DNA of 64,000 nt from Rhizodiscina lignyota (taxonomy: Eukaryota; Ascomycota; Dothideomycetes; Aulographales; Rhizodiscinaceae): positions 682,001 through 746,000 of the forward strand of contig ML978132.1 in the NCBI GenBank assembly GCA_010015805.1, written 5' to 3'. Shown in pieces: positions 55,822-64,000 of this stretch. Within the stretch, counting starts at the first letter, position 1, and each line of letters begins with the position of its first letter. The notes under the pieces are model-generated. The model ran no database searches. It was not told the origin of the DNA and saw only the letters and a list, made by a program, of their open reading frames with translations. Made by a program: the position numbers and the translations under genes.

Positions 55822-57272
55822 CTATGCTTTCCACTTCCAGCACTTCTTGTCCCAGGCATCAAATCCTCTGACCCCAATAACACAGAGACTGCTACCAAGT
55901 AGTAGCGCCGTATCGTACCAAATCACGCCTTTAAATTGGCCGGACATCTCTTTTCCTCTCCCTTCTCCCAGAATCACACCTCCAACCGGGCTTCCAAAGA
56001 ACGCTCCGAGACCTCTAACGAAGTAGATAAAACCGTTAACAGATGCATATGCCTGGATTCCGAACACTTCGGTAATTGTCGTTGGAAATAATGCATTATA
56101 TCCACCAGCCGTCAGTCCATACAGCACGACGAAGGAGATCCACAAACCCTTCGCGCCTTCTCCTGCCATAGCACTACCTAGCCAGAGCACTCCCACAGAT
56201 AGTGCTGATGCAAGAACAGATAAGACAAGCGTGTTCTGGCGGCCCATCTTGTCCGCTACAGCACCCATGAGGATTCGACTGACGCTGTTGACACCGTTGT
56301 TAAGCGACAACAGAAGTGCTCCGAATGCTGCAGTGTAGCCAAGCGCGATACTGAACTCTGGCAGGAATGTCAGTGGAACAAAGTTGCCGCTAGCTTGCAA
56401 CAATGCTGCAGTTGCCTGCAGGATGAATGCGGGCTTCATTGCCAATTTCACATTTACCAGTGTTGGCCGTCTCGTGGAGCTTCGGCTCGGTGCTGCAGTG
56501 AGCGCAATCGGCATACCAATGACAAGGTTAACAAGCCCAATTGCACGAAGTGTCCATCGCGGTCCGACACTTGATAGAAGTGCGTTGGTAAGGGGCGAGA
56601 GCGCGAGTCCACCTATTCCAGCGCCGGACAGGATGATACCCATTGCTGCTCCGCGGTGGGTATCGAAATACTCTGGTGCTGTGCTCAGGATTGGGAAATA
56701 CAGTAACGACGAGCCGATTCCAGAGAGTAATCCTTGCGTGAGCAACAGGTGCCAGATCGACGAGCTGAAGCCGGCCAACGCATACCCTGCGCACATACAG
56801 GCAGCACCAGCTGTGGTAAGATAACGAGGGTCGCTACACCGGGCCATTAAGGGATTCACAAAGATAGATCCAGCCCAGGTCAGGCCAGCAGCGAGAGTGC
56901 CAATGAAGGCTACCAGCGCAGTATTTGCTGCTTCAGACGGCGACAGAATGGCGTTTGATTCGGAAGAGGAAGAGACGTAGTAGGATTGAAAGACGCCATA
57001 TGCTTGGTTGACTCCTTAACTTACTGTTAGCAGACTATCGAGCAGAGAGGAACACCGGAAATACCAATGGTAAGAAAGACTGCGAAGAAGCCCGAGACGA
57101 GGACAAGGAATTGTCTCCGTCGTGTTGTCGGGAGTAGCTCGTGAACAGTTGCTCGTGGCGATTGGCCCAATACTTCTTCTTCGGCATCATCCAGCTCATT
57201 GCCTACTAATATGCGATTACTGTACGATGAAGTAACCCCGAAGGATCGCAGTTCTATGTTTGTAGCTGACAT
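55822..57272 (-). CDS. MFS transporter, monocarboxylate-transporter-like
   Basis: Two exons (57272-57056 and 57014-55822) join across a very short 41-nt intron (branch TGCTAACAG, end TTAAG) to 469 residues, the usual size for fungal MCT-type permeases. An N-terminal cytosolic tail of about 50 residues is followed by twelve hydrophobic segments. The first segment leads to GISGVNQAYGVFQSYYVS, the fungal MCT signature around TM1, and GAAMGIILSGAGIGGLALSP resembles the conserved TM4-TM5 region. The loop between TM8 and TM9 has ADKMGRQNTL. Fungal members transport monocarboxylates or other small metabolites, and several serve in riboflavin or siderophore-related uptake, so the substrate cannot be inferred. 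The GTGTTC donor is weak, but it is the only one that restores the frame. Confidence 0.9.
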
Positions 57273-58106
57273 GATGAAATCTCAGAAAACGGTGAAGCTC
57301 GAATTCAAAGATGAGAAACAAAGGAAGAGGAACCGCCAACTAATCTTGAGTGATTCAGGACAATAGGATGAAGAGTCATAATCGGGTCGACAGAGCCGAG
57401 TTTAGGGAGGCCAGCGCAAAGTCCATGGGAAAATGCGGGTTGAGGTTGGTGATCGGCACTTGGACAAGCTTGAGCCGATCGGCGGTTGTTATAATGTCGA
57501 GTCTAACCAAATACTGACATTCGCCCAAAGTCATACGAAAAGGGATATATGCTTATAGTATGAAGAAGTTCAGGGAAAAGCTGGCAATCTTCAAGGTTAG
57601 TGAAATTTGACAGTTAAGTACCGAATTCGGTGCCAGTACCTATCATTCGGGTTGCTGCGGCATACTGAGGAGGTGAAGTAGCAGTCGACATTATAGCTGC
57701 CCTGAATCGGGTAACAAAGCGGAAAACCCCCTTGGCGAGAGCTGCATTCACCACCACACCGTGCATACCAAAGAGCTGTTGTCCCCTTGATACCAAAGAA
57801 GGACATATCGAAAAAGCTTTTGTCACTCATGCTTGGAAACTCTGATTGAGGGGAAGCACGTTAATGTGTGCGTGGAGAGGTGCTGCTATATATTCGGCAA
57901 GCTAGCTGATAAAACATTCTGTCACGACACTCTATCTGATATCTCCGGAGACTTTTAAGCACGAGTTGACATTCGAATCTTATGTCATGGAGTTGCGCCG
58001 TCTTACGGGACATATCCGTTTCTCCCTTATTTCAGACTGTGCATGATCAGCAGCAGAAATTCGATTACGAGTTGGACTGTCAGTCCATTGATGAAAAGCT
58101 TTTGTC
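57273..58106. promoter_or_regulatory. Divergent intergenic region between MFS and GNAT genes
   Basis: About 830 bp between head-to-head genes; both promoters should be here. A 77-codon cysteine-containing frame at 57597-57830 on the minus strand is listed separately with low confidence. No repeat was seen. Confidence 0.45.
57597..57830 (-). CDS. Small cysteine-containing ORF, doubtful
   Basis: A frame of 77 residues with a true ATG (MSDKSFFDMSFFGIKGTTAL) and five cysteines in the second half (RCGGEC, LCYP, DCYF, VCRS). There is no convincing signal peptide, so a secreted effector-type role is not supported as it stands. An alternative frame in the same place is open too. It lies inside the promoter region shared by the MFS and GNAT genes. 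I list it because small cysteine-rich genes are easily missed; I think it is more likely chance. Confidence 0.2.
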   Translation of the reverse strand: MSDKSFFDMSFFGIKGTTALWYARCGGECSSRQGGFPLCYPIQGSYNVDCYFTSSVCRSNPNDRYWHRIRYLTVKFH

Positions 58107-58808
58107 ATGGCTTCTACTACCAGTGGTGTTTTGGCTGCGCGACATGCAGAACCATCCGACTTACCAGCGCTGGTAAACGTATTCGCCAAATCCTTTCATC
58201 CAGTTTCTCCATTCATGCGTCGCGCATTTCCTGACACACCAATCATGAGGGAATGGTGGAAGAAGGTGCATACATTCGCTATCGACGATCCAGATGTTCG
58301 GCTTCTCATTGTTACCGATCTTTCGAGTGACTCTATAGTGGCACTCCTGAGATATAGAATTCACGGACCCAGCAGTGCAGATTTGGTAGTGGACGCAGGA
58401 ACGTGGTCACGCGTTCCACTTAGTGTAGATCACGACCATGAACTGTGCAACGCTTTCACAGACTTCCTGGCCGAGGGGAGACGAGTATTTATCGGAGGCC
58501 GTCCGCATATATTCGTCGAACTGTTAGCCACAGTGCATGAATTCAAAGGTCGAGGAGTGGGAAGATTGCTAATTGACACGATGTGTCGAGAAGCTGATCA
58601 GGCTGGCTGGCCGTGCTTCGTCGAGACAAATGGGGCCATCGTCAAGTTCTATGAGAAGTTTGGATTCAAGACAAAAGCCATGAAAGAGATGCCTGGGTCT
58701 TTTGGATATGAAGAATTCATCATGGTCCGTCCAGCAGGGCTGTGGTCACTCTACATGTGCCAATCCTCGGAGATGATTATCTGCGATGTCGCTGAGTTCC
58801 AAGACTGA
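58107..58808 (+). CDS. GNAT-family N-acetyltransferase
   Basis: A single-exon gene of 233 residues. The acetyl-CoA-binding motif A is clear as VHEFKGRGVGRLLIDTMCRE (R/QxxGxG/A), and motif B follows as PCFVETNGAIVKFYEKFGF. The N-terminal half (ARHAEPSDLPALVNVFAKSF) is the usual first strand and helix of the fold. Strand four, where a GNAT beta-bulge normally lies, is PHIFVELLATVHE. Substrate is unknown; fungal relatives of this size acetylate small amines or protein N-termini. The C-terminal 30 residues after EEFIMVRPAG may be a lineage-specific tail or a missed intron. Transcribed away from the MFS transporter. Confidence 0.88.
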   Translation: MASTTSGVLAARHAEPSDLPALVNVFAKSFHPVSPFMRRAFPDTPIMREWWKKVHTFAIDDPDVRLLIVTDLSSDSIVALLRYRIHGPSSADLVVDAGTWSRVPLSVDHDHELCNAFTDFLAEGRRVFIGGRPHIFVELLATVHEFKGRGVGRLLIDTMCREADQAGWPCFVETNGAIVKFYEKFGFKTKAMKEMPGSFGYEEFIMVRPAGLWSLYMCQSSEMIICDVAEFQD

Positions 58809-61247
58809 GGTGAGCCCTTCGATCCGTCGTAATGTGTATTGCAGAACTTGAGGCACACCGATCGAAGTCTAACGCTTCAAGTGTTAGCCCAAGAATTATA
58901 TACTGGTTGGGGATTTCAAGGCTGTTGTACGACAGTTTGAAGCATGGTACGCAAGATCTTAGTGCTAGCCGTTTAAAATGAGAAGGTCATCAATTGAGTA
59001 CCGCACTTGCTCACTAAAATCCACCCTTCTTTCACCTCGCTTCCATTACCACAGCAAAGACAACCAGACATTCCTCAAAATTTTGCATCATACATCGTCG
59101 TATACGCACAGAGGTACTCAAAAAGAAAGAAGCTATGGCCTCGAATCTTAGAGATCAATCCCTCACGAAAAACTGGGTCGACAGAGATCAAAAGTTCAAA
59201 ACCACTGGCTTCGCACAGAATTATCTAACCGCAACATGTGTCTTATAAAACTCAAACTACGTCGTACTAAGGACGCTGGTAGAATGCTGCATCCCGAATA
59301 CTTGACTGGGCCTATCATAAGTCGTATTCAGAGAGGAGAGAGTAGCATAGAGAACTTCGTTGTCTGGTGTGTGTTCAATAAAAGGGCGCGACAAACCGCC
59401 GATAAATGGAGCTCACACGCGCTTGACGGAGGTGTGATTTTGGTTGTTGTGTTGGTAAACTGAAGTTACTGCTAAGTTGCTTGCTCTCAGAGTGTTCCCT
59501 TTGCCGAGACCATAGAGCAGCCGAAGAGAATGAGTCGTACGCTCTTCTAATATTTGCACTTTGTGCTCATCTTAAAATGAGATCTCTGGATTTGATATCC
59601 GGGTCATGAGTCGTGGAGCATTGTCTGCAGCTGAGTCGTTTTGTTAGCCATCTTGGTCCTATGATCTCCGCAGCACTGAGGTCGGAGCCGAGATCAGGAA
59701 TGCAGTCGATTCCTGGTAGCGACGAATTTCACGGAGAATCCTTAAGCGTTACAAGGGACGCACTTGGTCTGTTGATGTCGTATTGATTGCCGTCATAGAT
59801 CTTGGGAGCAGAAAACGCCAGTGGAGCAAGAGAGCAAAAGTCCGCTTGATTTGATTTTCAGGGTGAATACGGCTAGCCCATGAAAGTGTGGTCTGTTGAT
59901 CCTTTGGTCTTTCGAAATTCTTCCTTTTAATTGTTATTGTTAATGTTCAGGCGTCGATGAGTGTGATGCTGTGGATGCCATCAACATCGACGGAAAACAC
60001 TGCCTTCAGGGAACAGGTGTTTGTAGATGCAATCTGGTCCCTCTCTGGGCCGTATTGTGGGAGGTGCCATAACCCTCCGAGGGGCCACATTTCCGACGCC
60101 TTTTCCGGCCGCCCGAACTGATACTGGTCCATAGGCAGAAGAGTACATCAAGTAAAAGCCAGTCGAGCATGGGAAGGATTTGCGAGGTCCAACCTTCTGT
60201 GGCATGATTCTGGCGTGTGAGTTTTAATCAAACGTCGCTCCTGGGTTCGATGTCTGGCTTGAACATGCCAGAGTCCGCGTAGACCTCGCCTCACCGCCTC
60301 ACCGCGTGCACTGGCTCGCCCTGCTCTTTCCTTCTGGAGATCCTCATGCGATGCGGTGTAGAATCCGTGTAGTCATTGTTCGTGTCGTGTCGTGAGCTTT
60401 AAAGTAAGTAGTCTTAGGCGCCCGTCCGGATCCTGGAAACGGTAGAGTAGCCTTGCCGTTATGATTCGTTGAGGACAATCCCGGACTTTGATCGTATCTG
60501 GCTGAAGCGGGAGATGCCCTAAGGTGCAAATGGCCTTACTAACAGTACGGAAGAGAAGCTGTATGTTGAATCTATGATCACTGGTCAGCAGTCTTACAAC
60601 TGTTCTTAGCTGTGTAGGTTTGCTTGTGCTTACAGTGAAGCCAGCCACGGCAAGCAGGCACAAATGAAAGCCAAAACGGTGGTGAAGAGAGGTCTTTGGC
60701 AAGCCTTAGATAAGAAGGAATAGAGTGAACTGAAGAGGCCAAAGTCCGTACAAATAAAGGTTGCGTTGTGCAGAGTTCAGAGGCGGTGCATCGGACACCA
60801 TTTTATAACCTCAATGGAATTAAAGTGACCTACGAAAACAGTTAATAAAGTAACTTGGCAAGTAAGGATTCTGGGAATTGTACATCTTTCACACGAGCAG
60901 ACATGAGTCGCAAACAAGTCAGGATATAGATAGTTATCTGGGTTGGTCACCTCAAGAAACCGGACCTTTTGAGTGCTGTACTCCTCATATCCGACTTGAT
61001 CGTCCCCGTAATCGGTCCAGAGCTATCGCGAAAGTAACGTGGGTCGCAAGGCACAGAAAACTTTGAAATTAGGAAGGAGCAAATGAAAGCCGATAGATTA
61101 GACAGTCGCAGAATGCAGCATGTGACCAAAGAGCCACAGTGCTTCTATGCCCCTAATGTTCTAGTAGTACACTCACCAAGCCCCATCACAATCGCAGTCT
61201 CTTTGCGCTCATTCATTTCCCTCTTGCAAAACCTCAAGTATCTGCTC
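58809..61247. other. Large intergenic region, no supported gene
   Basis: About 2.4 kb between the GNAT gene and the 3' end of RPT2. Short frames exist, including a minus-strand pair near 59947-60205 beginning MPQKVGPRKSFPCSTGFYL and MDQYQFGRPEKASEMWPLGG, but they lie in different phases without splice signals that join them. A signal-peptide-like frame near 60634-60702 lacks an ATG. A small intron-containing gene here cannot be excluded. Confidence 0.4.
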
Positions 61248-62799
61248 TTACAGATAGAGACCCTCTGGCTCGCCCTCACTCTTCGTCTTGAGCACTCTCT
61301 CCCTTGCAGAACGGAAGTCCGCCATCTGCACCCTCATTCTCCTCTCACGCAGAGCCATCAACCCAGCCTCACTGCAGATGGCCTTGATATCGGCACCGGA
61401 AAGATCGTCTTTCTGGTTGATGAATTCGTCGAGGTCGACATCTTCGGCGAGCGACATCTTGGAGGTGTGGAGGGTGAAGATCTTCTTCTTGGTGACCTCT
61501 GCAATATTGTTAGTAGTGTCGTAGACCACGTAGAAGAGAAAGCTTACGGTCGGGATTCTCGAAGAGAATTTTGCGGTCAATACGACCAGGTCGGATAAGT
61601 GCAGGGTCGAGAGTTTCAATTTTGTTTGTAGCCATGATGACCTTGACGTCGCCGCGGTCGTCAAAGCCATCCAGCTGGTTCAGAAGCTCAAGCATAGTTC
61701 GCTGAACCTCGCGCTCACCACCAGATGTTGACTCGTATCGCTTCGTGCCGATAGCATCGATTTCGTCGATGAAAACGATGGACGGCGCGTGCTCAGCAGC
61801 GACTTGGAAGAGTTGTCGCACCAGTCGAGGCCCATCACCCAGATACTTCTGGATCAGCTCACTACCAACGATGCGAAGGAATGTCGCGCTCGTCTGATTC
61901 GCCACAGCTTTGGCGAGCAGGGTCTTGCCGGTGCCGGGAGCACCGTACAGAATAACACCTTTTGGTGGCTTGATGCCCATTTCCTCATACAGTTCGGGAT
62001 GCAGCAGAGGAAGTTCCACTGCTTCACGAACCTCCTGAATCTGAGCCTCCAAGCCACCAATATCTGCGTACGACTCTGTAGGTGCCTTATCTAGCTTCAT
62101 GACCGAGACCAGTGGATCCGACTCCTCCGTCAACACACCGACCACCGACACAGACTTGTGATGCAGCAGAATGCTCGCGCCCGGCTCGAGAAGGTCCTTG
62201 TCGACGAAAGACATGATTGAGACGTAATACTCCGGTCCAGTCGCGCTTGAGACAATGGCGTGATCGTCATCAATCATCTCCTCGAGGTTGCCAACGCCCA
62301 TCGGGCTTCCTCTCATGTCGTCAACTCGGCTCCTCTCGTCCGCATTCCGATCGATTGCATCAGAGTCACCTCCAGCACTCGCTGGTGTCGGCGCACTTGC
62401 CGCCTTCGCCTTGCGGATCTGCTCCTGGTTCTCAACGTATTCCTCCTCAAGCAGCAAGTGGTCATGTATTCTCTGCATTCGAAGGTATCGGAGCTTGCAT
62501 CGCGCGGTGGGGTAGACGACAGGTAGTTTGGCAGCAGCGTTGGGACCAGCGGCTCTGCGCTTCTTGCGACCGATACGTGTCGTCGGCTGTGGTGGCGGCT
62601 CGTACTTGGGCTTGTCTTTCTGTGACGGTGTCAGATACTGAGAATGATACAAACCTTCCGGCCTTGATTTATACCTTTTGGTCTTTCTTGTTATCATCTT
62701 TCCCGGCGCCAGGAGGACCACCTCCGGGCATAGACTGGTTTGCACCCTGCGATGTGATTAGAAAAGCTATGGCTTTGCTACACAGAGTCCACGTACCAT
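61248..62799 (-). CDS. RPT2: 26S proteasome regulatory ATPase Rpt2
   Basis: Four exons (62799-62797, 62746-62675, 62619-61548, 61498-61248) give 465 residues. The first exon is the ATG alone; a GTACGT donor follows directly and the next exon starts [10 protein letters not shown], restoring the Met-Gly that Rpt2 uses for N-myristoylation. The protein is one of six AAA ATPases at the base of the 19S particle that unfold and translocate ubiquitinated substrates. Visible features are the N-terminal coiled coil ([21 protein letters not shown]), the OB region ([20 protein letters not shown]), Walker A GAPGTGKT, Walker [12 protein letters not shown], the arginine fingers in [10 protein letters not shown], and the C-terminal hydrophobic-Tyr-X end LYL that opens the 20S gate. 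A linker of about 30 residues near [18 protein letters not shown] makes it somewhat longer than the usual 440. Confidence 0.96.
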
Positions 62800-63448
62800 G
62801 ATAGCAACCGCTGACTTTACTTGCTTTGACGGCTGAGCAGTTTATTCTGGGCGTTACAGAGGATACGAAGGATGGCCAGAGGTCTCACGCAGCTGTAGAA
62901 TGATGTTTGTGGTTGTGGTGAGAGTTCGGAGGTTGAAGCTTGACGCGCGCTCCCAGAGCTTTGATAAGTAAGCGCGCCTCACGGCCCTGGCCCTGGCTGC
63001 GGCAAGCTCCGAAGGCGTTAATGGTTCTTGGCATGGATATACCTGACCATCGACGACCTTCGAGCCTGCTCCATTCACCTCTCGACACGTCTGCCTGCTA
63101 CATCGGACTGTCAAAGGCATCCTGCTCTCCTCTTCCACACTAGACATCACTTGAACCTCCAACAACTTGCATCTCCACAGCTTAGTAGCGTCCGAACAGC
63201 TGCCGCTTGCCCCCACGGAGCTCGACAGCCTCACAAGGCTGCTCTGAGTTCGTGTGACTGTTGGCCCTGCTGCCTCGCAACGTCAATTAGATCCGACTGC
63301 CGAGCACTGCCTCGCTCACTACTTCCTCACCAAACCTTCTGCCTCTTTGTGCTGGGACGGACAGGTCTTTGTCTTGTCTCATTCACCGCCGCTAAACCAC
63401 GCATACCGACATCACGAGCCTCCGCGATTTCACCCATCGAACTCCACC
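62800..63448. promoter_or_regulatory. Divergent promoter shared by RPT2 and UBC1
   Basis: A 649-bp region lies between the two start codons. I looked for the yeast proteasome control element GGTGGCAAA in either orientation and did not see it. The plus-strand side (63300-63445) is pyrimidine-rich, as usual before a fungal ATG. No other site recognised. Confidence 0.5.
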
Positions 63449-64000
63449 ATGAGCTCTAACCGTGCTCGTCGTATTGCTAAGGAGATTGCGGACATCAAGG
63501 CTGATACTCACTCGAAGATATCTGTCGAGCCGGTGAAGGATGATGATCTCACGCATCTCCGCGGCCAGTTCATGGGGCCACCAGATACGCCATATGAAGG
63601 TGGCACTTATTTCGTCGATATCAAGATTCCGAGCGAATACCCCTTCCGACCTCCAGTAATGAAGTTCGAGACTAAGCTCTGGCATCCCAATGTCTCTAGT
63701 CAAACGGTAATATGCTATTTAGTTCGTGTCAGTTGTTGTCCTATGGCTAATTGGAGATGGTTAGGGTGCGATCTGCCTTGACACCCTTTCCTCCCAATGG
63801 TCCCCTGTTCTCACCATCAAGTCCGCTCTTATCTCTCTACAGTCCCTCCTCTCTACCCCCGAGCCAAAAGACCCACAGGACGCTGAAGTCGCTGGTATGT
63901 TGATTCGTAATCCGGCGGAGTTTGAGCATGTGGCACGTGATTGGGCTGTCAAGTATGCTGGTGCGCCAAAGAAGGAGAGTGGCGAAGGTAGTGGCGGTGC
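63449..64000 (+). CDS. Ubiquitin-conjugating enzyme E2, Ubc1/UBE2K type (3' end outside window)
   Basis: Two exons are visible (63449-63706 and 63765 to the window end) across a 58-nt intron (GTAATA..GGTTAG). The E2 fold begins [20 protein letters not shown]; conserved elements are [35 protein letters not shown], and the active-site cysteine C90 in GAICLDTL, which comes directly after the intron. The segment [23 protein letters not shown] followed by [17 protein letters not shown] is typical of the Ubc1/UBE2K group, which carries a C-terminal UBA domain; that part lies beyond 64000. The start MSSNRARR is in good context. The gene reads away from RPT2. Confidence 0.94.

Noticed and set aside
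60373-60702. Signal-peptide-like frame (HHRFGFHLCLLAVAGFTV) suggesting a small secreted protein
   Set aside because: The apparent start is TTG with a stop just upstream and no ATG in frame; the intron-like sequence after it leads quickly to stops in all joins tried.
1-64000. tRNA, rRNA, CRISPR array, LTR or other large mobile element
   Set aside because: No tRNA B-box (GGTTCGANTCC) in a suitable setting, no rRNA-like sequence, no regular spacer array, and no long terminal or inverted repeats or reverse-transcriptase/integrase frames were found by eye; a covariance-model and repeat search would be needed to exclude small ones.

Overview
The window looks like a nuclear chromosome segment from a filamentous ascomycete, most likely a dothideomycete. 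The reasons are Pezizomycotina-type gene families (a nuclear cap-binding CBP80, a SUN-like SLP1 protein, a C2H2+Zn2Cys6 regulator, a fungal ubiquitin-like ULD_2 domain, a HAL-type kinase), single-copy genes on both strands without operons, and short introns of 41-75 nt with GT..AG ends and CTAAC/CTGAC-like branch sites. Species cannot be named from sequence alone. I saw no tRNA, rRNA, CRISPR array or intact transposon.

Layout. 1-499 is the 3' end of a HAL-type protein kinase. 1928-3825 is a multi-pass membrane protein with a glycosylated outer domain. 4418-17 kb on the minus strand carries three conserved eukaryotic genes: nuclear cap-binding subunit CBP80, GSK3 and an SLP1-like SUN-domain protein, with long leader regions between them. 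17.8-20.7 kb holds two lineage-type genes of unknown function. 22.6-27.8 kb is one giant secreted, probably GPI-anchored surface protein of about 1,687 residues with eleven tandem modules. 29.8-36.6 kb is accessory-like: a flavin monooxygenase interrupted by one stop codon, a possible gene relic, a short-chain dehydrogenase, and a C2H2+Zn2Cys6 regulator read away from the dehydrogenase. 37-41.8 kb has a hypothetical gene and two membrane-protein genes. 42.1-44.2 kb is the AMPK/SNF1 beta subunit. 45.3 kb is an F-box-like gene. 47.7-50.4 kb encodes an unusual chimera: ULD_2-type N-terminus, zinc ribbon, SPRY domain and GATA zinc finger. 51.5-58.8 kb has a cation diffusion facilitator, a hypothetical gene, a monocarboxylate-type MFS transporter and a GNAT acetyltransferase. 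61.2-64 kb has a head-to-head pair of the ubiquitin-proteasome pathway, RPT2 and UBC1.

How genes fit together. Several products belong to nutrient and stress signalling (HAL-type kinase, GSK3, AMPK beta). RPT2 and UBC1 share a 649-bp divergent promoter. The monooxygenase, dehydrogenase and Zn2Cys6 regulator may be the remains of a small metabolic locus, but this is inference. The best candidate for something undescribed is the ULD/SPRY/GATA fusion, whose exons can be joined in frame through four introns with good splice signals. Second are the modular surface protein and a 30-bp palindrome with flanking 8-bp repeats in front of the Zn2Cys6 gene.
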